Part shown: one piece after another, positions 10,900-23,696 of the stretch
Layout: each line of letters starts with the position of its first letter
Position numbering within the stretch: position 1 is the first letter of the stretch
From: Psilocybe azurescens
Lineage: Eukaryota > Basidiomycota > Agaricomycetes > Agaricales > Agrocybaceae
DNA: 62,497 nucleotides
NCBI GenBank assembly: GCA_023853785.1
Contig: JAJIRX010001047.1
Coordinates: 1-62,497 of the forward strand
Reading direction: 5' to 3'
Made by a program: the position numbers and the translations under genes
The notes under the pieces: generated by a model
What the model was told of the DNA's origin: nothing
The model's database searches: none
The model's input: only the letters and a program-made list of their open reading frames with translations

Positions 10900-11970
10900 G
10901 AAGTGCATCCTGATACAACAAATAACTTGATATGCTCATTAAAAATCATAGACAGATACTTTGACTGACATGTACACAGCCCATGATGTAATGATACTGC
11001 TTTTTCATATGTGAAGTAGCCTAGACTGGATGATACTCCGTGCTCGTGCAGAAGCTTCTTTATAAAATCCAACTCATAATTTGTGTCTGAGGCTGCTGAT
11101 GGAAGATATAGATAATGGACATCTCATTTGGACAAAGCAAGTGGGAAAGGGACTCTGATATTCTGTCCTCGAAAAGTCAAGAATTGATATAAACCTTCAA
11201 ACAACTGCATGACACATAGTATCATCATGATATCTGTGTTCCTAGAGAATAAATACATGTGTTACCTGGATAGACTATTACCTGCTTGAATATTGGTGAA
11301 CTTCCACTTCAGAAATCAAGGTTGTTTTGTATATATACATGCTTATAAAATTCATAGAAAAATACCGCTTCTTGAAACCTTACTCCTTCCTATTCTTCTC
11401 AAAGCCCATGGTGTCTCATAGGTAATCTCATTCTTTTCCCTCACACTTCTACCATTATTATTGCACCTACCCCCTTTGTTTGGATTCAGTACGATGAATG
11501 CCAGAGTGTATCACTCATTTCCTTGACCATACTAATGTCTGATATTCTGAGCTTACAGTGGATCATTATAATTTGTCTCAGACATACTTCAGCCCTTTCA
11601 TGCTTGTACTGAACCATTCTCCTCATTATTATCTTTCTGAACGCACATATACAATCTCAGTTTCTCCATCTCACTTGCCTAATTCCGAGAGAATACACCT
11701 CCATAATGCTAAATTATTATGTAGCATCTTGACGCTATGCCTCTTCAAATCCAACCATGCAGAGACGTTTCAGCATTTGGAGGATTGGAGGCAGCAAAGT
11801 AGGTTGAGCTGCTCATGAAAAACTGAGTGTTGTGCTTGACCAGGTGGTAGTGCATAATGTCGGCAGATAATCAGATACTGAAGGTGGTTCATGGGGAGAC
11901 CTTGAAGTGGAATCATACACATCAATTCCATACTGGTCAGTTGGGTGATTGCTACTCAAGAAGGTACTGC
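10900..11970. other. AT-rich, no recognisable gene
   Basis: AT-rich sequence with only short open frames. Nothing identifiable on either strand. Confidence 0.4.
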
Positions 11971-11974
11971 TGCA

Positions 11975-13230
11975 TGGACAATGATATTATCTTCAAATAA
12001 GTGCTGGAGCCCAGGCAACTAGTACTTTCCACTATTATAATTGGTACAGCAAAGGCTAGGCAGTACACAGAGCATTTCATTCCTTTTCTGATAGTCTTTT
12101 CTATTATCACGAGCCAAGGTGTCTATTTAGTCTATAAAAACAGCCTGGTACCTTAGAATGGAAACCAATGACTGTACACCCCTGATTTTATATCAGAATA
12201 TACTCTGAATATCCAGCATATTTTTTGCCTCATATCTTGTTGAAAAATAAAGTTATAAAGGGAACTCCACGGGTCACCCGCAGATAAATGACGGATAGTT
12301 AATTATAGTCGGATAGCCACAAATTGTATCCATTTTTTACAATTTATTTCATGCAAACCGGTTGAGAACTAACCAAGTTATGCCCTCTGCAAGTTTGTGG
12401 CACTTAGATCCAGTGGTAGTCATGCAATGAGCTCAACATTGATGGCGGGTATGCCAAATTTGGAAATTCACCAAATTAGATAACCGCTGCTGAGAAATCG
12501 TAATGTCACGGCATCATTTTGCGTTGCTTTCGGCTCAAACTTGGCAGGAGTATAGCTCTCTCGATTCTACACCGATTTGCACAAAAAGTTCTAAAAATAA
12601 GGTAAAATTTTTCGCTACATACTAATTACATAAAACTCTGCAAAAACTTACAGATAACCCATGCAGTTCCCTAGTGAGAAGTGAGAAAGAGAATAAGGGA
12701 TCTTCTTACAGCAGTGTGCCAAACTATTTACTACTACAAAACCAAGGGCTCTATGTTTGTGATTCAAATTTTGTCTAATCTAATCAATACATCTGTGACA
12801 TGCAGAGAACTTGCCATTGTAGACCCCAATCAAACAAGTTTGACCGCTTAATATAAAGATCACGTGCTGACCTTGAATTGTTGAGGTCCTCACGTGATCA
12901 TCAAAAATAAAAAATATCTGGCTCCTGTCAATCTAATCAATACATCTGTGATGTGCAGAGAACTTGCCCCAATCAAACAAATTTGACCGCTTATTATGAA
13001 GATCACATGCTGACCTTGGATTATTGCGAGGTCCTCACGTGATCACCATCAAAAATTGAGAATATCTGGCTCCTGTCTGGTCTAATCAATACATGTATGA
13101 TGTGCAGAAAACTTGCTCCAATCAAACAAGTTTGACTGCTTATTATGAAGATCACATGCTGACCTTGGATTATTGTGAGGTCCTCATGTGATTACCATCA
13201 AAAATCGAGAATATCTGGGTCCTGTCTAAT
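11975..13230. repeat. Long direct repeat LDR, copy A
   Basis: Two blocks here (11,975-12,225 and 12,465-13,230) recur in the same order and orientation at 14,988-15,232 and 15,955-16,740 with roughly 80-90% identity by eye. Shared landmarks include GATATTATCTTCAAATAAGT, CTAGTACTTTCCACTATTAT and CCCATGCAGTTC. The 3' end is made of the hairpin units described separately. No coding capacity is evident. They could be two copies of a non-autonomous element or a local segmental duplication. Confidence 0.65.
12772..13230. repeat. Hairpin (CACGTG) repeat, three tandem units
   Basis: Three units of about 150 bp, each with an AATCAATACAT...GTGCAGAGAACTTGC block, a TTTGACCGCTTA block, and an inverted repeat GATCACGTGCTGACCTT...AGGTCCTCACGTGATC. 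The hairpins span 12,858-12,899, 13,001-13,044 and 13,150-13,193. In the third, both arms carry the matched change (CACATG with CATGTG), a compensatory substitution. This suggests a structured transcript or a MITE-like palindrome. Confidence 0.7.
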
Positions 13231-14340
13231 CTACAGTGACTTGCATGCAGTATACCGACACTCCTTGGGACACTGATGTTCCTTGGGCTAAATTGAAATT
13301 CCGACCCCAAATTTGATTCAAAACACTTAATGTGTGGTAAATGTATTTACGTAGTATAGATACAAGCTCAGGCCAAATTTTATAGTGATTGGATGACTTC
13401 CTCTGGTTCTAGATCAAAATATGATAGAGAATGTGGGTATATTTGACTGCAAAATTTTTCTTTCATGACTTTGTGCCATTTTGGTTTGGTTTTTGAGCAA
13501 TATTTTTATACATTCAGAAAGCTCTCATTTTCCTCTTTCCAATACACCTTTAATAGTAAGAATCCAGTCAATTTTGACCTCAGAATGAATTGACTTTAGT
13601 GTCAGCATGACAATCTGATGCAATATGCACTGGTTCACACATGAGCATTACATTTTTGATGCACGGAAACACAGTTGATAAAGGCTTGGGTCACACTATC
13701 CCAAGGACCGTCAGTGTGACATTTTGACATCCCCAGTAATTGTTGTATATTGCACCAAAACTCCCACTTTTTGTCCTAAAAAAGTTATCAGTAGGTGTAT
13801 ACAAAGTCCCTCCATGACCCGATGTAAAAATATTTAGAGATTATTAGGAAAAAATTTCAGGACAAAATGCTGTCCCAGAGAATGTCCATATACTGTATTG
13901 TTTTGCAGTCTGAAAATTTCAGTGTGCACCTTGATGTGACCATCATTTAACTCTATCATGGTAACTCCATTTTAAATACAACCCTGGGGCATGGCGCACA
14001 GCTCTTGTAAAAGTCCACTGTTCTGTAGTCGCACTCGTAGGACAAAATATAATATACAGTTTGTTCACTGCATCGTGCAACGATAGCTATCTCTGGGGTA
14101 GTTTTCTGTTGTTTATTGTACCACACAAGAATACCACAATGCATATCTTGAGAAATAGGAGGGGCCATTGGAGTACAAAAGTCTTTCCATTCAATAAATA
14201 CCTACATATGCCATTGTTACCAATGCCTGCATGCGCAAGATCTGTCCCAACACCACAAAACTGGGAAAAATAAGGTTTGAAGTGACAAGTTGGTCACATC
14301 AAATGGCTTGAAGAAAATTTTGGACTGCAAAAATACGCAA
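13231..14340. other. AT-rich spacer, no recognisable gene
   Basis: Lies between the hairpin repeat arrays. Short open frames only; nothing recognisable. Confidence 0.4.
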
Positions 14341-14346
14341 GTCACT

Positions 14347-14490
14347 GTAATCAATACATCTATGATGTGCAGGGAACTTGCTATTATACACCCTAATCAA
14401 ACAGGTTTGACCACTTATTGTGGACATCACGTGCTGACCTTGGACTATTACAAGGTCCTCACATGATCACCATCAAAAATCTAGAATAAA
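14347..14490. repeat. Hairpin (CACGTG) repeat, solitary unit
   Basis: One further unit with the same flanking blocks. Its inverted repeat spans about 14,426-14,467; the left arm is ATCACGTGCTGACCTTG and the right arm CAAGGTCCTCACATGAT. It lies outside the two long direct repeats, so the hairpin unit can exist on its own. Confidence 0.65.
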
Positions 14491-15689
14491 TCAATATGGC
14501 CAGAAAGCCAAATATTCCCACTATATATCATTCTGAACCATATGCAAAAACTTGGCATACAAGATATATATCTAAAGTTTCAGGAAAATACAACTTTAAG
14601 TAGATTGACAAGGTGAACTACTACTATCAGTGTAATTTTATTCAATTCATATGTCCCCACATTACATGGTTGTTAAGTTTGTAACAGATGTCACATCTAT
14701 CCCTCACAAGTGATCACCCAGTGGTGGAAACCTTATTAATTATCAAAGGCGATCCCTGTGCCCAGAAATCACAAAAGCTGTCCACTAAATTAGGCGATCA
14801 CCTGTTTGGTAGTTAAACATCACTGTGCCACACGGGAGGTCTCCCCACGGACTGAATGCATTGGCAATTGAAATCTTGTCTACAACTCAACATATGGTGG
14901 TCTACTAGATCCAACCATAACACTTGTGATTTGCAATGCAACCGACGTGAGTGAGGGATTGCCCAGTTAGCGATCGCCACTTGATACTATAGGTAACTTG
15001 ATATTATCTTCAAATAAGTGCTGTAGCCTAGGAAAACTAGTACTTTCCACTATTATAATGGGTGCAGCAAAGGCTAGGCAGCACGCAACCCATTTCCTTC
15101 CGTTTCTGTTTGTCTACTTCAATCATCGCAAACCAAGGCATCTATTTAGTCTATATAAACAGTCCTGTATCCTAGAATAGGAACCAAGTAATCTATGCCC
15201 CAAATTTGATATCAGAATCTACTTTGAATAAGAACATATGTGTTATACTTGAGAACTAGTAATTTGTGTGATAAGAAATCGAACACTACAGTTCACCATA
15301 AAATATTAGACGGTACCTGGTTTAGTGAGTGATCGCCATTGTTATATTCAATGTCAGGACTATTAGACTTGATAAGCAGGCTTTTTATAAGTCATCCGTG
15401 GACTGCCCTGGGGATTGTTCAGTGGGGATTAGAACCCTATATGGCTAGCAGTTGCTCATAGTAACTAGGGACGACTGTCAAAGAAATCTGTCTGTGCAAT
15501 ATGTTGCCCATTGTAATTAAGGACTGTGAACTTGTGTGCCCAGTTGCTTAGAGGAACTAAGAATATGTTATACTTGTAATACGGGCGATCACTCATAGTT
15601 TTTATATTTTGAGTTTGAGTTTTAAAAGAATAACAAAGCAATCTGATAAGTGCCTCGTGTGCACTTGCCCCCAAAAACAATCCACTTGA

Positions 15690-15870
15690 TATTTGGAGAT
15701 CACCCTCATTGCGAGTGATCATCCTTGATATTATTAGTGCCCTGTGTACTCGCCCACAAAAAGTGATCCCCTTGATATTGGTGATAACCCTCACTGCAAG
15801 CAATTGCCCTTGATATTTGGTGATCACCCTCACTGCGAAATATCGCTCTTGATATTTGGTGGTCACTGAT
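15690..15870. repeat. Degenerate ~45-bp repeat with TGATATTTGGTGATCACC
   Basis: Three to four imperfect copies of a CTTGATATTTGGTGATCACC word followed by CTCACTGCGA. They produce a repetitive open frame on the minus strand (a recurring ITKYQG-type peptide) that is a by-product of the repeat, not a gene. Confidence 0.6.
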
Positions 15871-16263
15871 GCGGGAATGAAGTTGTCTAAAATACACCAG
15901 CTTGATATGCTTGGGAACCTTAGTATGATTTCCTATGAAATGTACTCTTAGGAAAGTTGCCAAATTAGGTGACCGTTGCCAGGAAATCATGATGTCATGG
16001 CATCAGTTTGTGTTGTTTTTGGCTCAGACTTGGCAAGAGTGTAGCTCTCTCAATTCTGCATTGATTTGTACAAAAAATTTCTAAAAATAAGGTAACATTT
16101 TTCGCTACACACTAATTACATAAAAATCTGTGTAAATTTATAGGTAACCCATGCAGTTCTCTTGCGAGAAGTGAGAAAGAGAATAAGGGATGTTCTTACA
16201 GAAGTGGGCCAAACTATATACTACTGCAAAAACAAGGGCTCTATGTTTGTGATTCAAACCTTG

Positions 16264-16735
16264 TCTAATCTAATCAATACATCTGTGACATGCAGAGAAC
16301 TTGCCATTGTAGACCCCAATCAAACAAGTTTGACCGCTTAATATAAAGATCACGTGCTGACCTTGAATTGTTGCAAAGGTCCTCATGTGATTATCATCAA
16401 AAATAAAAATATCCGGCTCCTGTCCAATCTAATCAATACATCTGTGATGTGCAGAGAACTTGCCCCAATCAAACAAGTTTGACTGCTTATTATGAAGATC
16501 ACGTGCTGACCTTGGATTATTGTGAGGTCCCCATGTGATCACCATCAAAATCAATAATATCTGTCTCCTGTCTAATTTAATCAATACATCTATGATGGGC
16601 AGGGAACTTGCTATTATACACCCTAATCAAACAAGTTTGACCGCTTATTGTGAAGATCACGTGCTGACCTTGGACTACAACAAGGTCCTCACGTGATCAC
16701 CATCAAAAATCTAGAATATCTGGCTCCTTTGCTTG
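16264..16735. repeat. Hairpin (CACGTG) repeat, three tandem units
   Basis: Three more units at the end of long direct repeat copy B. Inverted repeats span 16,348-16,392, 16,497-16,540 and 16,655-16,698. In the first two, the left CACGTG faces a right CATGTG, which keeps a G-U pair if transcribed; the last has CACGTG in both arms. Together with the other arrays this makes seven units in 4 kb. Confidence 0.7.
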
Positions 16736-16740
16736 TTTGT

Positions 16741-17225
16741 GAACTTCTGCAGGATCATTGTAGTAGTTATGATGTTTTTTAATGTTTATAGAGAAAGAAC
16801 CAGTATATGAAGATTCCAACTCATTTGGTAATTTCAGATGTATAGCCCAAAATTACATTGAATATGTTTTTTTCTATACATATACAGCTATCTTCACGGA
16901 GTGGCTTCCTAAAATCATAAAAATTGGCAGGCGGTGTGTTTATACTGCAAGAACATAATTAGGTGATAAAAAGTATTTTTTCAACAAGGTTGATTTATAG
17001 CAGGTATAATATCAATATCTCATAAAACAGCCTGTAGCTCAGTCAATATTTGTTGTAAAATCAAAATTTTTGAAGGAGGATGATACTAAGGAAGGCCCAG
17101 AGCATACCTGATAGTTTTTTGAATTTTGAAATTTGGTCATTTTCAACTGATGTTTAACAATGGGTACCCTGATGTTTCTTGTTCTCATATTCGCTGTTGA
17201 TGGGGTTTTAAAGCCGTTAAGTATT
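16741..17225. other. AT-rich, no recognisable gene
   Basis: Very AT-rich spacer between the repeat region and the next set of open frames; nothing recognisable. Confidence 0.4.
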
Positions 17226-17230
17226 CATAG

Positions 17231-17261
17231 GCCCGGAGTGAGAACATTTATCCGGGCCCAC
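17231..17261. repeat. Short GC-rich inverted repeat
   Basis: GGCCCGGA and TCCGGGCC form an 8-bp perfect stem separated by about 13 nt in an AT-rich context. It lies just upstream of the first coding-like frame at 17.3 kb. Role unknown. Confidence 0.5.
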
Positions 17262-17299
17262 GTCTTCGCCCTATATTTTTTAAAACACTTTTCCCACTA

Positions 17300-18557
17300 T
17301 ATGCGATTGCACGGATAGCCCTTCTGGTGGAGGTACTGATGGGTTTGAAGCGCCTATCAAAGAGTACGCAGGAGGTCATCAATTGGAACGAAGTAATGCC
17401 GCACATTTAATGTGTCTTTACGATGAAAATACTTACGTAGTTCCATTACTCAATCAAGTTTTTATTTCCGCTTTCAAGTGCTGTTGGCCCGACTTTGCCA
17501 CTCTACTTTCCATTTGTGAGTTGAGTTTCGGTGGCATAGTTAAATGCGTGTCTCCTCAGCGAAGTTTTGTTGTATTTGACTCTCCGTACCCAGTGAATGG
17601 TAGACACTACTAGTATCCTCGTTACTTAATAATAATTTACAAGACCCATAATGTGCAAAAAAGATATTTACCTTCCGTCAGGTTTTAGACGGCAGTTCCT
17701 ACTGCTTTGGTGGAGAAATATCTATGCAACTCTGCCGGTCCCTCAGCAACACTGACATCCGGTGGCCTTAACACTCTAGAACAACTGAACACACCGTCAC
17801 TCAACACTGGCAGCTGTGAGGAATGCCACAATTGGTTTATATTAGGTTCCATAAAAACATCCAAGATCGATTCGAATGAAGAATGTGTTCATATCAATTG
17901 TGGACGTCGTCCAATTTTTAGAACACGTGATTGCTTAAAACTAAAGCACACCAACACAGTGCTTGAATCTTTTATGCACCATCCGCACTACATTGAGAAT
18001 ATAACCAGCCACCGTATGCGTAAGTGATTTATTCTGTACTATTGACATCAGGTGTAAATTTACTCCACCATGCCAGACTCCAAAACCCATACGATCGCTT
18101 CAAGTCAAGAGCCCCATCGCGTGTACGGCTTCCTTTTACCGAGGGACTTAGGATCGATCGTTACATTGATGAAGTGGTACACACTTGAGGATATTATAGT
18201 GTGGATGAAGTCCAGCACTGTGGAGTATGGGTGGCTATGGGCAACTGTAGAAGTAACCGCTGTGTTCATCACCGAGGGATCTGACGAAGCATGGCGTTGT
18301 CCTTCAGCTTTTCAGAGGCAACCCCGAAAAAATACCTTCATGTCGAGCGACGTGTAAACGTTTGGAAAACCTGAATAAAATGGCTTTTAAGTCAGGATTA
18401 CAAAAGCCCCTTGAATGGTATACGCCCGTTACACACTCTGAAAAACATCTCGTCCCCCTCCCTATGATCAACACCTTGAGAATACAGCAGTCTTCGACTT
18501 CAAATATTCCGTTTGAACCTTCTTGTGGTCAGTCACTATCCTCAAGATGTTAGGCGT
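17300..18557 (+). CDS. Uncharacterised protein, probable multi-exon remnant
   Basis: Several successive plus-strand frames have convincing protein character: LERSNAAHLMCLYDENTYVV with PLLNQVFISAFKCCWPDF (17,383-17,613); CEECHNWFILGSIKTSKI with a further NCGRR (17,707-18,027), which has CxxC-type cysteines; and HRVYGFLLPRDLGSIVTLMK (18,070-18,357). They could be exons of one gene, but I could not place a consistent splice chain, and stops fall between them. Family not recognised. Confidence 0.3.
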
Positions 18558-20487
18558 ATCAAGACTTGCATAGAAACGAAAGACAAACACAATATCGAAC
18601 GTACCCAACGACAACTCAGCAGCAAAACGAGTAGTGACAATTGAAATGAGGATTTCGATGTGGGCATAATCCAAAGCGGGGTTGAATGGCCTTACAACAG
18701 CAACCTAGAAACATAGTGATATAGGATGGATCAGACTTACCAGTCCTGAGTATACACAATGTAGTCGTCGACATTTGCATTTTCCAAATATTTAGAGATA
18801 GTCGGATGTGTGCAACGAACTAGCTTTCTCGGACTCGACAGCAGCGAATAACTTACTAGGAGTGGCCACTGACCGTATGCTTGAGTAATTGTGCTTGCAA
18901 AAGGAAACTAGTATTAATTGGGACCCCCAGGAAGGAATCGTGCACATCAGAGATCGAAGAGGCACACAAAAAAATGATAGGAACGTACCCTGTCTACATG
19001 AAAAGGCGGTAGCATAACTGAGCTGCAAGTAATTCTCCCAGTCCGCCCCTTCTCCGCTCTGATCGAGTGCTAACAGCGGACCACTCAGCCGAGGGAAGAG
19101 TGGTAGAGGAATGCGGAATGCTTCTTTCGTCTTAGAGGCTTCGAGATGCTACGAAGGGGCCAGAGTGGTTCCTCGAGGTGGTGCCCGAGGCCCACAGCAG
19201 GATAGACAGGAGTATCATGAGAGAAAGGAAGGGAACAGACGACATCATGTTACTCGTTTATGACTCACTAACAGTCTTAAGAACCAAGAACCAAGCGCAC
19301 CAAAACAGGCATAACTCCGTGTCCTTGTTCTAAAATAATAATCGTTCTTGTATTCAAAGAGCGCTAGCAATAATGCAGTGGGAATTAAACACGGGAGGCC
19401 TTCGGTTGAACTCATTTAGAACAGTCATCGTCAACGGAGACCCCACAGAATTGAGGAATTGAGCACGTAGCCACAATAGAAACTAGAATTCTAAATCAGG
19501 ATAACAAGTTGGGATGGGTGTCATTACCAGAAATTAGAGGTTCACATGATGGTCCTTGTGACAACCACACAAATCTCAACAAAAACTCTCCGTGCTGTGC
19601 TGAAACAATGGATAGGAGCTTCCAATTGTAAGCCCCAGAAAGAAGAGCATAGAGACAAAATTGAACACGACAAAGGAAAGAGTGAGTCACCACCCTCAAG
19701 AACTCAGTTGGGTTAGGTCAGATTAGGGTTTGCACTTCCCCCAATCACGGCATCACAACAACGCCCAGCACGTCAATGCATCCAATATGCATCACAGGTG
19801 TCCTTCTAGAAAGGCATGCCTAGGGCGCGGGCATCATAGGTGCTCAGAGGTTGGGCTTTAGGTTAGGTTTTGTTCGTTGATCGGCCCCAATAAAGAGACA
19901 ACTCGGGCAAGTTGACCAGAACAAGGCTTGTGAGGATCAATGAGGGTTTCAGAATAAGAATAACGGCCATTGCACTAGGACGCATTGCCATTAATAGAGC
20001 CAGCAGGTATCGAAGACAAGACAGTAACGCAACAGAGCTTAGTAGATTAGGCTCGTCGATCGGTCCCGGTACAAGACAACGTGGAGCCTGCCGGCGAGTT
20101 AATGGGCATAACGCAGTCGATCAGAAGGGCGCGTAACGTTGGCTGAAGGCATCAGAGTTAACATACGACTACGGCAACGTGAACAACCACTCTCTACCTC
20201 TGCGTCGACAAGCACCTTTGGAATCTGAAATTGTCATTCGATAACGTGTTGTATGGGGTGAATATGCTGCAGAAGGCAATGAGCCTATGAAAAACAGACA
20301 AGACAGCGCCCGCCTTCGGACCTGGATGGAAGCCTTTATAAAAATAAGACATGCTCACCCCATCGGTCTTGATGGCTATGCAAAGAGCTAGCGGATATCG
20401 GAAGTGTGGGTCGACAATACCCCGGACCATATCCTTCAAACCTAATATCATGACCAAGTGCTGCAGCGCATAAGCCCGATAAGGCAT
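18468..20487 (-). CDS. Uncharacterised minus-strand frames, possibly one decayed gene
   Basis: The best stretch is 20,194-20,487, with LQHLVMILGLKDMVRGIVD and FHPGPKAGAVLSVFHRLIAF, alternating hydrophobic segments like a membrane protein. Other minus frames at 18,468-18,674 and 18,792-19,028 have similar composition. No continuous model can be built and I do not recognise a family. Confidence 0.2.
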
Positions 20488-20499
20488 TTACGGAAACAG

Positions 20500-23370
20500 T
20501 CAAAAGTTCGGCAGCAGGACAACAAGAAAAGAACGGCTCGTGTAACAGGAGTAGACGTCCTAGAAGCGATCGGGAGAGCGGGATAAGCCTTCAGGCGTTG
20601 CTACAACAAGAGCAGTCCATCCGGTACAGTTATCGACGGAAACATCGTAATCACTGAACATAAATGTGGCAGGAACAGTGCATCGCACCTGATAGTCAAA
20701 TCGCATGTTTCTCCGAAGTGCATAGACTCAGAAGGAGGGTAGATATGTGCGATAGAAAGGGCCTTGAGAACGACAATATTGGGCATCTGTGAGCGTCGAC
20801 TCAAAGAGACCGCTCAATCTAGACGGGTATGTCGTAGAACAATCATTGACAGTGAGCACACACCATACCGTATGTCTTTGAGGACAGTGCATCTCGGTAC
20901 AATGCTGAGGTGAAAAGACAGTTAATTAGATCAGCGGCGGAGTGGTGAGCGGCGCGAAATGATGCTTCATTTCCAGGATGTAGCCACGTGTACATTACTT
21001 TAATTCCTAGGAGTCGACGGTGAAGGGTAGAAGAGTGGGATTTTAGAGCTAAGTGTTAGTTCAGATCGGAGTAGAGTGTCAGGTGTACAAGTGTGTCGTA
21101 CGACATCAGCAAAGTACAGCAACAGACTCATGGCTGTGTGTGCACGTGTTCCGTAAGTGGAAACTTACATCAATTTTACACAGGGGGAAGACAACAGGGT
21201 ACAATGCACAGAATACCATCATAAGCCACCCCAAAATCGTAGTAACAATTGTCGATTCCAGGAATCGAGAGGTAGACGGTGAAAAACAGATGTAAGATTT
21301 CCAAGAGGGTACTGCGCCTGGTTGGGGTTGAGGCGTAGATAGCATATGGAGGGCGGAAAGAAGGGGAGAAGGGGAGAATTATCGGTGCCTACGAGTTATG
21401 CATTGTAGGGAACCCCCTTTAAAAAAGATGTAATTTAACAAGTTACGATGGGGAAGACAGATAAAATGTTAGCAATCAGTTGGTAGATGTGGGGACAGCG
21501 ACACGAACACGGACCTCCATTTCTTCATCCCAATAGCTTCAATACATCGACTATGGGTGCCACGGCGAGGGAGCGCAGAAGACAGGTAAAATTTGATTAG
21601 AAGACAAAATGTGCCTTACACGAGACAGGGCGTCGTCAGTTACGCATGAACATAATCTTGGATTAGCCCAGCGGAAACAGGGGGGAGGGGACATCGAACA
21701 ATGATGAAAAGGCAACCCACCAGGGGCGACATGATAGGTGAGAAGCAAGGAACTATGTTAGGTTGATCAATGTTCTATGCTTTGCCGGTCTTTGCTGAGA
21801 ATAGACATGTATAATTTTGACACTAAAACTCCCGAGTACGTCTCTCCTGACTCCCCCAGTCGGTCTGCTTTTTGAAACACACTAGCAGCCTTGACGTGTC
21901 GATTTGTCACGCATCTAAAACCAATGTTAAATGAATCACACACCGCATTCTGTTCTTCCCTTGATATGGTATTGGTTAAAAAGATAACTTCTCTGAACAT
22001 TTGTTTGACCAAAGATCTTGGCACACTTGAGACCAAGAGTACATCAAAAATCACTACATTATATCATGTGTGACTACCACAAAAGTTCAGAAGTTAATTA
22101 GGAGTGTCTGAAAAATCACGCACCAGCATTACGAGATGCGTAGCTTGATCAAAGATTGAGAAAAAGGAATATAGCTAGGGAACAGGTTATGCGGCCATGG
22201 GCCTTTGTCTTCATGTCTCACCCAACACTAGTGTATCGTTCGACTACGTTCCTTAGTGCCAATAAATACCATCAAAATAGATGATATCAATGATAAAGTG
22301 AACGATGTGGATGACAGCAGATGTTGTGCGAGACAGAGAAAAAGGACTCATAGGCAGCATAGAAGATGATACTCATCTTTGGCACTTGGCAGCAGTGGTA
22401 GTGAAACGAGAACAGGATGGTATGATATGAGTGATCATTTGCTTGAAGTCAAAATGTATGCGCCCTTAATTGGGTTGGACATAGTTGGACTTATTAGAAA
22501 CGCAGAGAAAACTCCAAACGGGCAAGGACTAGTCAATTTATCCGCATATAAATTCATAACTGAGGAATGCAGGGTATCAGAAAGAGCGAGTAAGAAAAGA
22601 ACAGAAAGGTGTACTTCCTCTTTTGCCAGACATGGGAGGTCGCTGCCACCCAACGGCGCCTTCTCACTATCAAAAGTGTCGTAGACTATTGGAGATGTGT
22701 TGTGAGCAGTTTATCTCAAGGCGAGATATTAAATGAGCGATGAAAAGGATGACTGCCTTGATTCCGAGTTTAAACGTTTAACTGTTCGCAAATTATGGCC
22801 TGTAGATCCAAATGGTTGCCTCGTTGGTGTTCAGAGATTCAAATATAGACACTGACACAGGCATGACATAAGAATCGCGGGCTAGAGGGGAGAAGGAGGG
22901 AGAATGCACCTCATAGTGAGCGGTACGTGAGGGAAAGGGAAAGAAGAAAGAATGGGTCTCGTCCGAGGATACTCGCGCCTTTTGTATACCCCGACGGAGA
23001 TTCAATTTGGATTGCTCCTGATTTAAACAAACGTTAACCTATTAGGCTGCTCGCATCGCCCGAGCCTGCCTTGTGAAGATGTGTAAAAGGAAGGTTATTC
23101 AACCTCATGGGTGTAGTTATGCACAGTAGTGCGGCGTCAGGCTGATCAAATTGGAGCTACTTGTTTTTGATTTTTGTCATCCACGGCCTTGCACACGCCC
23201 CTCTCAGTCACATTGCCACTGAAAAAATAATCTATGAGCATTCGCCTCCTTGAGGGATTGTTGCTGGACGACAATACAACATCTTTGATCTGATGAAAGC
23301 CCTACTCCTAAGCAAATAGCTTGGTTCTAGAATTCCAGCTAACATTCTGCCCTGAGTAATTTGTTATAAG
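20500..23370. other. No gene I can define
   Basis: Mixed-composition DNA with short open frames on both strands; the minus-strand frames at 21,106-21,345 and 21,767-22,054 are the longest with protein-like composition. None is recognisable. Telomere-like words near 19.7 kb are isolated. Confidence 0.3.
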
Positions 23371-23696
23371 TAGTTAGCTGAGCTTAGCCCGAGCATGATA
23401 AATACGATCGATTGTCCATCCTTGTATCAGTGGGCGTTTGTTCCACGTCCACAAGCTCTCCGTTCCATCGAACATACTCCATGCGGAAATGCCGAGTCGT
23501 CCAAATGCCGAGGTGGCCTGCTTTACCCTTTCCATCCCACAGCTCTTTTCTTTTTGAGTAAACCACATCGCAAGGCAAGGGCCTCGTTGTATTTCTGTCT
23601 TCGAACAGCATGTTATTTTTAGTCATTTTGTATCATCCATTGAACGCCTTCTATACTGCAAGGCTCAACACTCTTACATAAGACGTTGACTGTATC

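Larger units (their letters stand above)
14988..16740. repeat. Long direct repeat LDR, copy B
   Basis: Second copy of the 11,975-13,230 repeat, about 3 kb downstream. The gap between its two homologous blocks is about 720 bp instead of about 240 bp, so extra sequence including the 15.7-15.87-kb short repeats was inserted in B or lost from A. Confidence 0.65.

Noticed and set aside
15465..15990. Minus-strand frames with recurring ITKYQG peptides
   Set aside because: The repetition comes from a degenerate 45-bp DNA repeat; codon use and composition are not gene-like.
19700..19880. TTAGGTTAGG and GATTAGGG words resembling telomere repeats
   Set aside because: Only isolated single words, no array; expected by chance in this composition.
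23285..23310. TCTGATGAAAGCC as a hammerhead core
   Set aside because: There is no stem II hairpin between CTGATGA and a GAAA.
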